The notes beneath the pieces were generated by a model. The model saw nothing but the letters and a program-made list of their open reading frames with translations. It was not told the DNA's origin and did no database searches. 64,000 bases of DNA from Opitutia bacterium (GTDB taxonomy: Bacteria > Verrucomicrobiota > Verrucomicrobiia > Opitutales > Opitutaceae): contig JACRHT010000017.1 of assembly GCA_016217545.1 (NCBI GenBank), positions 248,001-312,000 on the forward strand, in the 5' to 3' direction. Of the stretch, positions 53,009 to 61,018 are shown one piece after another; positions within the stretch are counted from its first letter, which is position 1, and each line of letters starts with the position of its first letter. Position numbers and translations under genes: made by a program.

Positions 53009-55501
53009 ATGATCCGGTCCCTTCGTCGCCCTTCGCTGCTAGTCACCTGTCTGGCCATCGGCTCGCTCCCGCTCGGAGCGCAGCCGGTTCCGTCGCAGCC
53101 CGACCTCTTCGTTCGTGCCCAAGCGGCCGCAGCCATCTACCACGACGGCTGGATCGATCTGAACAAGAACGGAAAGCTCGACCCCTATGAGGACCGCTCC
53201 CGCGACGTCGAGGAGCGCATCACCGATCTGCTCGCGCGAATGACGATGGACGAGAAAACGGCTCAGTTGGTGACGCTCTACGGTTATCCGCGCGTGTCGC
53301 AGGACGAGTTGCCGACTCCCGCGTGGGACACCGCGCTCTGGAAGGACGGCATCGGCAACATCGACGAGCACATGAACGGCAACACCGGTTGGGAGCGCGA
53401 CCTCGCAGACCCGGTGCACGATCTGCCGTATTCGCTCCACACGCGCGCCATCAACGAAGTCCAGCGCTGGTTCATCGAGCGCACCCGCCTCGGCATCCCG
53501 GCCGATTTCACCAACGAAGGCATTCGCGGCCTCATGCATTCGAAGGCCACGAGTTTCCCCGCCGAACTCGCCGTCGGCAGCTCATGGAACACCGCGCTCG
53601 TCGCCGCCATCGGCAACGTCACCGGCGCCGAAGCCCGCGCACTCGGCTACACCAACGTCTATTCGCCCGTCCTCGACCTCGCGCGCGACCCGCGCTGGGG
53701 CCGCGTGATCGAGTCCTACAGCGAAGACCCGTTTCTCACCGCCGAATACGGCATGGCGCAGGTGCGCGGACTCCAACAGCACCGCGTCGTCTCCACGCTC
53801 AAGCACTATGCGGTCTACAGCATTCCCAAAGGCGGTCGCGATGGCGCCGCGCGCACCGATCCACACATCGGCTGGCGCGATGTGCAGACGCTCTTCCTGC
53901 ACCCGTTCCGCAAGGCCGTGCGCGATGCCGGCGCGATGGGCGTCATGGCTTCCTACAACGACTACGACGGCGTGCCCATCGAGGGCAGCTACGAGTTCCT
54001 CACCGAAATCCTGCGGCAGGACTGGGGCTTCCGAGGCTATGTCGTTTCCGACAGCTCGGCCGTGGAATTCATCCACACCAAGCATCGCGTCGCGGCCACG
54101 CCCATCGAGGCCGTGCGCCAGTCCATCGAAGCCGGCCTGAACATCCGCACGCACTTCACGCCGCCGTCGGAATACACCGACCTCGTCCGCGCGCTCGTGC
54201 GCGAAGGAAAACTCTCTGTCGAAACGATCGACGCGCGCGTGCGCGACGTGCTGCGCGTGAAATACTGGACCGGCTCCTTCGACGCGCCTTACCGCACGAC
54301 TCCGGCCGAAGCCGATCGCGTCGTCCGGTCGCCGGCACACCTCGCCGTCGCTCATCAAGCCGCGCGCGAATCCATCGTGCTGCTGAAAAACACCGCCAAC
54401 GCCCTCCCGCTGGCCAAGTCGTCGCTCAAGCGCGTGCTCGTCACCGGCCCACTCGCCGACAACGCGCACGGCTGGTGGTCGCGCTACGGCGCGCAACGCC
54501 TCGACTTCGTCACCCCGCTCGCCGGCATCCGCACCAAGCTCGGCTCGGCCGCCGACGTCCGCTACGTCAAGGGCGTCGACGTCGTCGACGAGCGCTGGCC
54601 CGAAAGCGACGTCTCGAAGGAGCCGCCGTCCGCCGCCGTGCAAGCCGGCATCGCCGAAGCGGTCGCTGCCGCCCGCGAATCCGACGTCGTCATCGCCGTG
54701 CTCGGCGAGACCGATGAACTCTGCCGCGAATCGCGCAGTCGCATCAGCCTCGACCTGCCCGGTTACCAGGAGGACCTCCTCCGCGCCCTGCACGCCACCG
54801 GCAAACCCGTCGTGCTCGTGCTCAGCAACGGCCGTCCGCTCAGCATCAACTGGGCGGCCAAACACATTCCTGCGATCGTCGAGATGTGGTTCCCGGGCGA
54901 GGACGGCGGTAACGCCGTCGCGGACGTTCTGTTCGGCGACTACAATCCCGCCGGCCGCCTGCCGATCACCTTCCCGAAAGGCGTCGGCCAGATTCCGCTG
55001 AACTTCCCCGCGCATCCCGGCTCGCACGGCAAGGACGGTGGCCAGGTCGAGGGTCCGCTTTTCCCATTCGGCTTCGGCCTCAGCTACACGACGTTCAGCT
55101 ACGCCAACCTCCGCGTCAGTCCGGAGACGCAGGGCCCGCAAGGCACCGTCACCGTCAGCTGCGATGTCACGAACACCGGCTCGCGCGCCGGCGACGAGGT
55201 CGTGCAACTCTACGTGCGCGACGACTACAGCAGCGTCGTCACCTTCGAGAAAGTGCTGCGCGGCTTCACGCGCCTTCCGCTGCAACCGGGCGAAACGCGG
55301 ACCGTGACCTTCACGCTCACGCCGGAGCACCTCCAGCTCTACAACCGCGCGCGCGAGTGGGTCGTCGAACCCGGCCGTTTTACCGTGATGATCGGCGCCT
55401 CCTCCGAGGACATCCGCCTCACCGGCGGCTTCGACATTGTCGCAAATAACAGTCGCCGTGAGGACACCGCGAAAACCACCGATCGCCTCGATCCGCGCTG
55501 A
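53009..55501 (+). CDS. GH3-family glycoside hydrolase, secreted
   Basis: 830 residues. Signal peptide (1 to about 25), an unusual short segment 'YHDGWIDLNKNGKLDPYEDRSRDVEERI' with a calcium-loop look, then the GH3 TIM barrel ('EGIRGLMHSKATSFP', 'SPVLDLARDPRWGRVIESYSEDP', 'KHYAVYS') and the nucleophile Asp348 in 'GYVVSDSSAVEF'. The second alpha/beta sandwich ('GPLADNAHGWWSRYG') and a C-terminal Fn3-like domain ('GDEVVQLYVRD') complete it. Typical beta-xylosidase/beta-glucosidase layout. It leads an operon with uxuA, so it may release the sugar next to a glucuronate. Confidence 0.94.
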   Translation: MIRSLRRPSLLVTCLAIGSLPLGAQPVPSQPDLFVRAQAAAAIYHDGWIDLNKNGKLDPYEDRSRDVEERITDLLARMTMDEKTAQLVTLYGYPRVSQDELPTPAWDTALWKDGIGNIDEHMNGNTGWERDLADPVHDLPYSLHTRAINEVQRWFIERTRLGIPADFTNEGIRGLMHSKATSFPAELAVGSSWNTALVAAIGNVTGAEARALGYTNVYSPVLDLARDPRWGRVIESYSEDPFLTAEYGMAQVRGLQQHRVVSTLKHYAVYSIPKGGRDGAARTDPHIGWRDVQTLFLHPFRKAVRDAGAMGVMASYNDYDGVPIEGSYEFLTEILRQDWGFRGYVVSDSSAVEFIHTKHRVAATPIEAVRQSIEAGLNIRTHFTPPSEYTDLVRALVREGKLSVETIDARVRDVLRVKYWTGSFDAPYRTTPAEADRVVRSPAHLAVAHQAARESIVLLKNTANALPLAKSSLKRVLVTGPLADNAHGWWSRYGAQRLDFVTPLAGIRTKLGSAADVRYVKGVDVVDERWPESDVSKEPPSAAVQAGIAEAVAAARESDVVIAVLGETDELCRESRSRISLDLPGYQEDLLRALHATGKPVVLVLSNGRPLSINWAAKHIPAIVEMWFPGEDGGNAVADVLFGDYNPAGRLPITFPKGVGQIPLNFPAHPGSHGKDGGQVEGPLFPFGFGLSYTTFSYANLRVSPETQGPQGTVTVSCDVTNTGSRAGDEVVQLYVRDDYSSVVTFEKVLRGFTRLPLQPGETRTVTFTLTPEHLQLYNRAREWVVEPGRFTVMIGASSEDIRLTGGFDIVANNSRREDTAKTTDRLDPR

Positions 55502-55545
55502 GCGCGCGCGAGCGCGAATCGCGACCGCTCTCTGATTTTCGCCCC

Positions 55546-56565
55546 ATGTTCCTGATCGAATTTCTTCCACCGCGCCCGGCGCCGCTCTGGCCACTGGCCG
55601 TGCAGATGGGAATTCGCCACTGCGTCGTGAAAACCGATCCGCGCTGGACGCATCTGCCGCCGCCGAGCGAGATCGACACGCTGCGCACGATCCAACGCGA
55701 ACTGGCGGATGCCGGCCTCACGCTAATCGGCCTCGAAGGCGACCCGATCGACATGACGCGCATCAAGCTCGGCCTCCCCGGGCGCGACGAAGACATCGCC
55801 GCCTACCAAACGATGCTGCGCAACATGGGCGAGCTCGGCCTGCGGCTGCTCTGCTACAATTTCATGGCTGGTATCGGCTGGCATCGCTCGAACGCCGAGG
55901 TCCTCGGCCGCGGTCGCGCGCTGGTTTCGCAGCTCGACGTCGCTGGCATGCCCTCGACGTTGACTGAGCACGGCGAAGTCTCCGCCGAACGCATCTGGGA
56001 AAACTACGTCACTTTCCTGCGCGCAATCCTGCCGGTCGCGGAGAAAGCGGGCGTCCGCCTCGGTGCGCACCCGGACGATCCGCCGGTGCCGGCGCTGCGC
56101 GGACTCGGCCGCATTTTCCATTCGCCGGCGCAGTTCGAGCGCGTGCTCGACCTGTCGCCTTCGCGGCACCACGGACTCACGTTTTGTCAGGCCAACTGGA
56201 AACTGATGAGCGGCGCCGATTCCGACGAAACGCAGCGCCGCCTCGCCGAGCATGTGTGCCGCTTCACCGGCACCGGCCGCGTGCACTTCGTGCATTTGCG
56301 CGACGTCGTCGGCGACGCGCAATGTTTCACCGAGACGTTCCACGACGAAGGTCCGACCGACATGGCCACGATGCTGCGGCTCTATCACGACGCCGGTTTT
56401 CGCGGCCCGGTCCGCTGCGATCACGTGCCGACCATGGCCGGCGAAACCAACGACACTCCGGGTTACGGCACCCTCGGACGCCTTTTTGCCGACGGCTATC
56501 TCCTCGGCCTCATGGACGCACTGCAGGTTCGCACCACTCCCGAAGAATGGCTGGAAAAACTCTAA
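55546..56565 (+). CDS. uxuA: D-mannonate dehydratase
   Basis: 339 residues, the shorter UxuA form (E. coli about 394). It converts D-mannonate to KDG in the cytoplasm with Fe/Mn. Motifs: 'LLCYNFMAGIGWHRS', 'LGAHPDDPPVPALRGLGRIF', 'GLTFCQANWKLMSGAD', 'VHFVHLRDVVGD', and 'GPVRCDHVPTMAGE', containing the Cys and His metal ligands. 44 bp after the GH3 gene. It continues the UxaC and mannonate oxidoreductase steps encoded at 35.8-38.1 kb, under the same promoter type. Confidence 0.94.
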   Translation: MFLIEFLPPRPAPLWPLAVQMGIRHCVVKTDPRWTHLPPPSEIDTLRTIQRELADAGLTLIGLEGDPIDMTRIKLGLPGRDEDIAAYQTMLRNMGELGLRLLCYNFMAGIGWHRSNAEVLGRGRALVSQLDVAGMPSTLTEHGEVSAERIWENYVTFLRAILPVAEKAGVRLGAHPDDPPVPALRGLGRIFHSPAQFERVLDLSPSRHHGLTFCQANWKLMSGADSDETQRRLAEHVCRFTGTGRVHFVHLRDVVGDAQCFTETFHDEGPTDMATMLRLYHDAGFRGPVRCDHVPTMAGETNDTPGYGTLGRLFADGYLLGLMDALQVRTTPEEWLEKL

Positions 56566-56591
56566 ACCAAACTCGCCCCACCCTTTTCCCC

Positions 56592-57335
56592 ATGTCCATC
56601 GACGCCTACCGCAAAGAAGTCGGAATGATGAAACTCGAGAAGCTGATCGCCGCGCGCGAAGAGATCTCGACCAAGCCGTTCCCCGTGCCCGTGAAGGAAG
56701 TGCTCGATCGCTACGAGCAGCTCTACACCGGCGCCGTCAGCGATGTGCTGCGCGAGTTCGCGCTGCTCGACCAGGCGCTGCCCTGCCATCTCAAGCCTCT
56801 CCGTCCCGAGCGCACGGTCGCCGGCCTGGCGTTCACGGTGAAGAGCGCGCCCAACGTGAAGATCACCGGCGAGATGAAATTCCGCGAGGAGATGCTCGGC
56901 CACCTCGGCGCAGACAGCTTCGTGATGTGGGACGCGAGTGGCGACGAGAAGGCCACCATGTGGGGCGGCGTCATGACCGCGACCGCTCACGGCATGGGCG
57001 TGCGCGCCGCGTGCATCGACGGCGGCATCCGCGATACGCACCAGATCCTCGAGAAGAACTTTCCGGTGTTCTACAAGCACCGCATCCCGAACGGCTCGCT
57101 CGGCCGCTGCCAGATCACGCATTACCAGATCCCGATTCAGATCGGCGACGTGCTCATCAAACCCGGCGACATCATCCTCGGCGACATCGACGGCGTCGTC
57201 TGCGTGCCGCGCGACATCGCCTACGACGTCCTCCTGCGTGCCGAGGAGATCAAATCCAACGAGAAAAAGATCTTCTCGTGGGTGGCCGCCGGCGAGACGG
57301 TCAAACAGATCACCGAAAAGGGCGGCTATTTCTGA
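56592..57335 (+). CDS. RraA-fold (HMG/CHA-type aldolase-like) protein
   Basis: 247 residues from ATG 56592; the upstream open frame runs inside uxuA. RraA-family motifs: 'LYTGAVSDVLRE', 'WGGVMTATAHGMGVRAACIDGGIRDTHQI', and 'GDIILGDIDGVVCVPRDIAYDVL'. Members are 4-hydroxy-4-methyl-2-oxoglutarate-type aldolases, decarboxylases, or RNase E regulators; an aldolase or decarboxylase of a sugar-derived keto acid fits this operon, but the reaction is unknown. 26 bp after uxuA and 19 bp before the Gfo/Idh gene. Confidence 0.87.
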   Translation: MSIDAYRKEVGMMKLEKLIAAREEISTKPFPVPVKEVLDRYEQLYTGAVSDVLREFALLDQALPCHLKPLRPERTVAGLAFTVKSAPNVKITGEMKFREEMLGHLGADSFVMWDASGDEKATMWGGVMTATAHGMGVRAACIDGGIRDTHQILEKNFPVFYKHRIPNGSLGRCQITHYQIPIQIGDVLIKPGDIILGDIDGVVCVPRDIAYDVLLRAEEIKSNEKKIFSWVAAGETVKQITEKGGYF

Positions 57336-57354
57336 GCCGGGTCACTTTCGCCCA

Positions 57355-58476
57355 ATGAGCTCGCCCTACGCGCCGGAAGAAATCGGCCTAGCCGGTCCGC
57401 GCGGACCGGTGGTCGCGCCGGGCGAGTTCGTCTTTGCCGCGGCGTTTTTCGAGCACGCGCACCTCTTCGGGCAGTGCGACGCCCTGCTCGCCGCCGGCGC
57501 AACGCTGGCGTGGGTCTACGATCCCGACGCCGCAAAGGCCGCGGCGCTGCAAACCCGCTACCCGCAGGCGAAACTCGCGCGCACCTTCGACGAGATTCTC
57601 GACGATCCCACCGTGCGTCTCGTCACGGCCGCCGCCGTGCCTTCCGAGCGCTGCGGCATCGGTCTGCGGGTGCTGCGCGCGGGCAAGGACTATTTCACCG
57701 ACAAGGCGCCGCTCACCTCGCTCGCGCAGCTCGCCGAGGCGCGCCGCGTCGCTGCTGAGACCGGCCGCAAATACGCCGTCTACTACAGCGAACGACTCCA
57801 CAACGAAGCCGCGCTGCACGCGACGCAGCTCATCGCGCGTGGCGTGATCGGCAAGGTCGTGCAGGTCGTCGGCTTCGGTCCGCATCGCATCGGACGCGAC
57901 CGTCGCCCGGCCTGGTTCTACGACAAGGCTCGCAGCGGCGGCATCCTCTGCGATCTCGCCTCGCACCAATTCGAGCAACTCCTCACCTGGACCGGTGCTG
58001 ATCGAGTCGACATTACGCACGCGATGGCCGCCAACCACGCGCACGGCGACGCCTCCGAGTTCGAGGACTATGGCGAAGCCTCACTGTGCACCGACACAGG
58101 GGCGACCGGTTTCGTGCGCGTCGATTGGCTGACACCCGACGGGCTCGGCACGTGGGGCGACGGCCGGAGTTTCATTCTCGGCACGCGCGGCTACATCGAG
58201 CTGCGCAAATACATCGACGTGGCGCGCGAACGCACCGGCAGCCACGTCTACGTCGTCGACGGCACCGGCGAGCATCACATCCCCGTCGCCGGCCGGATCG
58301 GCTTCCCGTTCTTCGACCAACTCATTCGCGACTGCCTCGAACGCACCGAACACGCCATGACTCAAGCGCACATCTTCCGCGTCGCCGAACTCACGCTGCG
58401 CGTCCAGCAACTCGCCGCCAGCCGAACGACGTCGCCGGCTCTCGCGGCCGGAGTCTACGGCAACGCGACGCGGTAA
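57355..58476 (+). CDS. Gfo/Idh/MocA-family oxidoreductase
   Basis: 373 residues from ATG 57355. A divergent Rossmann start ('EFVFAAAFFEHAHLFGQCDALLAAGATLAWVYDPDAAKAAAL'), cofactor loop 'GLRVLRAGKDYFTDKAPLTSLAQLAEARR' with DKAPLT in place of EKPLT, and 'GGILCDLASHQFEQLLTWTGAD' in the C-terminal domain. Last gene of the GH3, uxuA, RraA operon. The role is probably oxidation or reduction of a sugar acid or glycoside. Confidence 0.88.
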   Translation: MSSPYAPEEIGLAGPRGPVVAPGEFVFAAAFFEHAHLFGQCDALLAAGATLAWVYDPDAAKAAALQTRYPQAKLARTFDEILDDPTVRLVTAAAVPSERCGIGLRVLRAGKDYFTDKAPLTSLAQLAEARRVAAETGRKYAVYYSERLHNEAALHATQLIARGVIGKVVQVVGFGPHRIGRDRRPAWFYDKARSGGILCDLASHQFEQLLTWTGADRVDITHAMAANHAHGDASEFEDYGEASLCTDTGATGFVRVDWLTPDGLGTWGDGRSFILGTRGYIELRKYIDVARERTGSHVYVVDGTGEHHIPVAGRIGFPFFDQLIRDCLERTEHAMTQAHIFRVAELTLRVQQLAASRTTSPALAAGVYGNATR

Positions 58477-58514
58477 CGACAATAGTCCACCACTTCCCGT
58501 CCGTTTCGCTCCGA

Positions 58515-58528
58515 CGCAACGGCTTGCG
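58515..58528. promoter_or_regulatory. LacI-type operator candidate, copy 7
   Basis: CGCAACGGCTTGCG, perfect arms, followed by GCAGG as in copies 2 and 5. It is 50 bp upstream of the secreted unknown protein, far from the main LacI cluster. Confidence 0.55.
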
Positions 58529-58578
58529 CAGGCGCGGTCTCGAACTGCGGCGCGCGGCACCGCATCGTGGCCGGCGCT

Positions 58579-60441
58579 ATGCCGTTTCCCTACCCTCGTT
58601 GCGCGGCTCCGTCGCCCATCCTCCCCTTCGTTCTCGCGCTCACCCTGACCATCGGCGCGCTCGCCAGCGCCGTGTCGAGTCGCGCTTTCGAAAAAACCGT
58701 TTTCTCGAGTGTCTACGCCGACCTCGAAGACTTTGAGCAGTTCGCCGTGCGCGCCAAACAATCCGGCGCCACGCACATCGACCTCACGCCGTCGCTGCCT
58801 TGGAGCTACTGGGAATACGATCAGCCAGGCGATCCCTACCCGGCGTGGGTCATCACCAAAGTCGGCCTGCTCAAGATCACGCGTCCCGCCGCACTGCAGC
58901 GCTATCTCCCGGAGGACCATTCCGAACGCGTGCTGCAAACCCTCGCCGCGCGCGGACAGATTCTGCGCAAGCACGGATTGAAGGGCCTGCTCGGCCTGGC
59001 CGAGCCATCGATGCTGCCGGAGGCCGTTTTTCGCGACCATCCCCTCTGGCGCGGCGCGCGCGTCGACCATCCGACGCGTTCCCGCGTGGCGCGTTTTGCG
59101 CCATCGATCGATCACCCGGAAGTGCTGGCGTTGTTCCGCGAAGCGATGGCCGCGCTGCTGCGGCGCTGTCCGGAAATCGACATCGTCGACATCCTCACCA
59201 ACGACTCCGGTTCCGGACTCGATTGGAGCCCCGGACTCTATAGCGGTCAGTTCGGCAACACGTTGTTTCGCCATCGCAGCATGGATGAGCGCCTCAGCGC
59301 CTTCTTCGCGGTGCTGCATGCCGGCGCAAACGACGCACAGACGCGACTCGACATTCGCATCAAACTCACGCGTGAAGCCGATCCGCTCCGCATCGCGCGC
59401 AAGCTCACCGCTGGCAGCTCGATCGAGAATCTCGAAGGACCCGACGGCACACCATTCATGGTTTCCGCCGGAACGGGCGAAGCCTACGGCAACACTTTCA
59501 CGCCCGTCCTCGGCATTCCACGCATCGCCGAATTCGTCGACGCGCTGATGGCCACGCACGAGTCCGCCGCACCACGCATGTTCGTGTCCTTGAGCGACCG
59601 GCGGAGTCGCGCGCTCTTCTTCGACGTCTACGACCGCTTCCGCGCCCAGCCCGCGCGCAATCCCGTCGCCAAGCTCACGCTGTTGCGCGATGTCGCCCGC
59701 GCGCAAGCGGGCGAGCAACACGCCGACAGCCTCCTGCGACTCTGGCTCCACCTCCAGGAGACCAGCGACCTCGTGCGTCTTCTCGATACCGGCGGCTTCA
59801 TTTACTACCTCGGCACGGTGCACCAGCGCTGGCTGACGCGCCCCTTCGTGCCGTTTCCCCAGGAAATTCCGGCGGCCGACAAGGCCTACTACCGCCGCTT
59901 CCAGTTCCAGGCCCTCGACGAAGCGCACGCCGAGAGCCTCTCCGACGTGCAAGCCACCGACGTCTACGGCGGCTGGAGCGGGCGCCATTTCGTGAACCGC
60001 GTCAGCGCACCGATTGAGCGTCACGTCAGCGAGGCCGCAAACCTCGCCGAACAAATCGGCAATGCCGACCTCGCGCGACGCCTCCGCATCTTTCTCTGCA
60101 TCGTGCGCAACGCGCAGAATGCCGTCAGCTACCAGGCGCAGCTCGATCGCGTTCGCCGTCTCGGCCTCGCACCTGATCCGAGCCCGGTGGTCGAAACCCA
60201 ATCCGGCTGGGATCGCCAGATGATGATGCAGACCGCCCGCGCCGAGCTGGACAACACCGCGCTGTTGATGGAGCTGCTCGGCGAGCGCCCCAGCGACTAC
60301 CTGCTCACCGCTGCGACGCCGGAGGAAGAGGACATCACGCGCTTTACGCCCGATCTGCGGCCGCAGCTGCAGAAGAAACTCGATCTGATGAACGCGCGCT
60401 GGGAAGACTACAAACGCGTGTTCACGACGCCGAACTGGTAA
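58579..60441 (+). CDS. Secreted protein of unknown function, TIM-barrel-like N-terminus
   Basis: 620 residues from ATG 58579; GTG 58567 is also possible. The signal peptide 'PFVLALTLTIGALASA' ends near 35. I do not recognise the family. The start 'DLEDFEQFAVRAKQSGATHIDLTPSLPWSYWEYDQPGDPYPAWVI' and 'ILRKHGLKGLLGLAEPSMLPEAVF', then 'CPEIDIVDILTNDSGSGLDW', look like a (beta/alpha)8 glycosidase-type barrel. No canonical NEP or catalytic signature is obvious; Asp/Glu in 'TNDSGSGLDW' are candidates. The C-terminal half is helical. Operator copy 7 upstream links it to the LacI regulon. Confidence 0.8.
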   Translation: MPFPYPRCAAPSPILPFVLALTLTIGALASAVSSRAFEKTVFSSVYADLEDFEQFAVRAKQSGATHIDLTPSLPWSYWEYDQPGDPYPAWVITKVGLLKITRPAALQRYLPEDHSERVLQTLAARGQILRKHGLKGLLGLAEPSMLPEAVFRDHPLWRGARVDHPTRSRVARFAPSIDHPEVLALFREAMAALLRRCPEIDIVDILTNDSGSGLDWSPGLYSGQFGNTLFRHRSMDERLSAFFAVLHAGANDAQTRLDIRIKLTREADPLRIARKLTAGSSIENLEGPDGTPFMVSAGTGEAYGNTFTPVLGIPRIAEFVDALMATHESAAPRMFVSLSDRRSRALFFDVYDRFRAQPARNPVAKLTLLRDVARAQAGEQHADSLLRLWLHLQETSDLVRLLDTGGFIYYLGTVHQRWLTRPFVPFPQEIPAADKAYYRRFQFQALDEAHAESLSDVQATDVYGGWSGRHFVNRVSAPIERHVSEAANLAEQIGNADLARRLRIFLCIVRNAQNAVSYQAQLDRVRRLGLAPDPSPVVETQSGWDRQMMMQTARAELDNTALLMELLGERPSDYLLTAATPEEEDITRFTPDLRPQLQKKLDLMNARWEDYKRVFTTPNW

Positions 60442-60683
60442 TTCGCTGGGACTCGCGCGGTTCAGCATGAATGCCGCATCGCGCGATGGCTGCAGACTCC
60501 TCGTGTGATTGGCTGGGGTGAGGTGGGTCTCTCTGTGCTTGGACAGGTCGACCAGCAGGTGGCGCCCAATTCGTTTCGACACTGGCTTGAGACTTCGGCA
60601 ACCAGAGACCCGCCCATGATCGAGACCGAAACAATGCTTCTAGCATTTTGGACGCGCAATACTCGCCATGCCCGTCGCGTCCG

Positions 60684-60703
60684 AAATGTGGCCAAATGTG
60701 GCC
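60684..60703 (+). repeat. Tandem direct repeat AAATGTGGCC x2
   Basis: Two exact 10-bp units in AT-richer DNA left of the tRNA fragment. The core TGTGGCCA also occurs in the palindrome at 60946-60961, so these may be integrase or excisionase arm-type sites. Confidence 0.45.
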
Positions 60704-60797
60704 AAAATTGATGGCGATAATCGCTTCTAGCTATCGCTTGCCAATTACGAAAAAAACGTCGTTAGTTATTCAATATATGACATTAACAAACGAAACC

Positions 60798-60872
60798 AGC
60801 GGTCTATTGCGGCGGTCTTGAAAACCGCTGAGGCGAAAGCCTCCGGGGGTTCGAATCCCTCCCCTTCCGCCA
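60798..60872 (+). tRNA. 3' fragment of tRNA-Ser(UGA), attachment-site remnant
   Basis: Anticodon stem GCGGT/ACCGC with anticodon TGA at 60819-60821, a long variable arm (typical of Ser), T-arm GGGGG-TTCGAAT-CCCTC, and acceptor 3' strand CCCTTCC-G-CCA ending at 60872. The matching 5' acceptor strand GGAAGGG is absent upstream, and only the end of the D-arm is present. It is therefore a 3' tRNA duplicate of the kind left by tyrosine integrases; an integrase gene follows 146 bp later. Confidence 0.82.
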
Positions 60873-60945
60873 ATTGATGGTTAGTTGGCTGCTAAACCAA
60901 CAACGCGTAAAGGCGCTCTGGAACTGGTCGCGAATTTCTAGGCCA

Positions 60946-60961
60946 AATTGTGGCCACAATT
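60946..60961. promoter_or_regulatory. Perfect 16-bp palindrome upstream of the integrase
   Basis: AATTGTGGCCACAATT, 57 bp before the integrase start. It shares TGTGGCCA with the direct repeats at 60684-60703. Candidate arm-type or autoregulatory site. Confidence 0.5.
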
Positions 60962-61018
60962 CGGACCATGAAGCGCCCCCAGGAATCCAAAACCTCCGCG
61001 AGGTGAACCTCGGTATCG

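Noticed and set aside
53582-55594. 670-codon minus-strand open frame
   Set aside because: Antisense to GH3, whose motifs and nucleophile are unambiguous.
58081-60582. 833-codon minus-strand open frame
   Set aside because: Antisense to the Gfo/Idh and secreted unknown genes; no recognisable domain, and the plus strand has signal peptide and family motifs.
60798-60872. Intact tRNA-Ser gene
   Set aside because: The 5' acceptor strand and most of the D-arm are missing, so it cannot fold as a complete tRNA.
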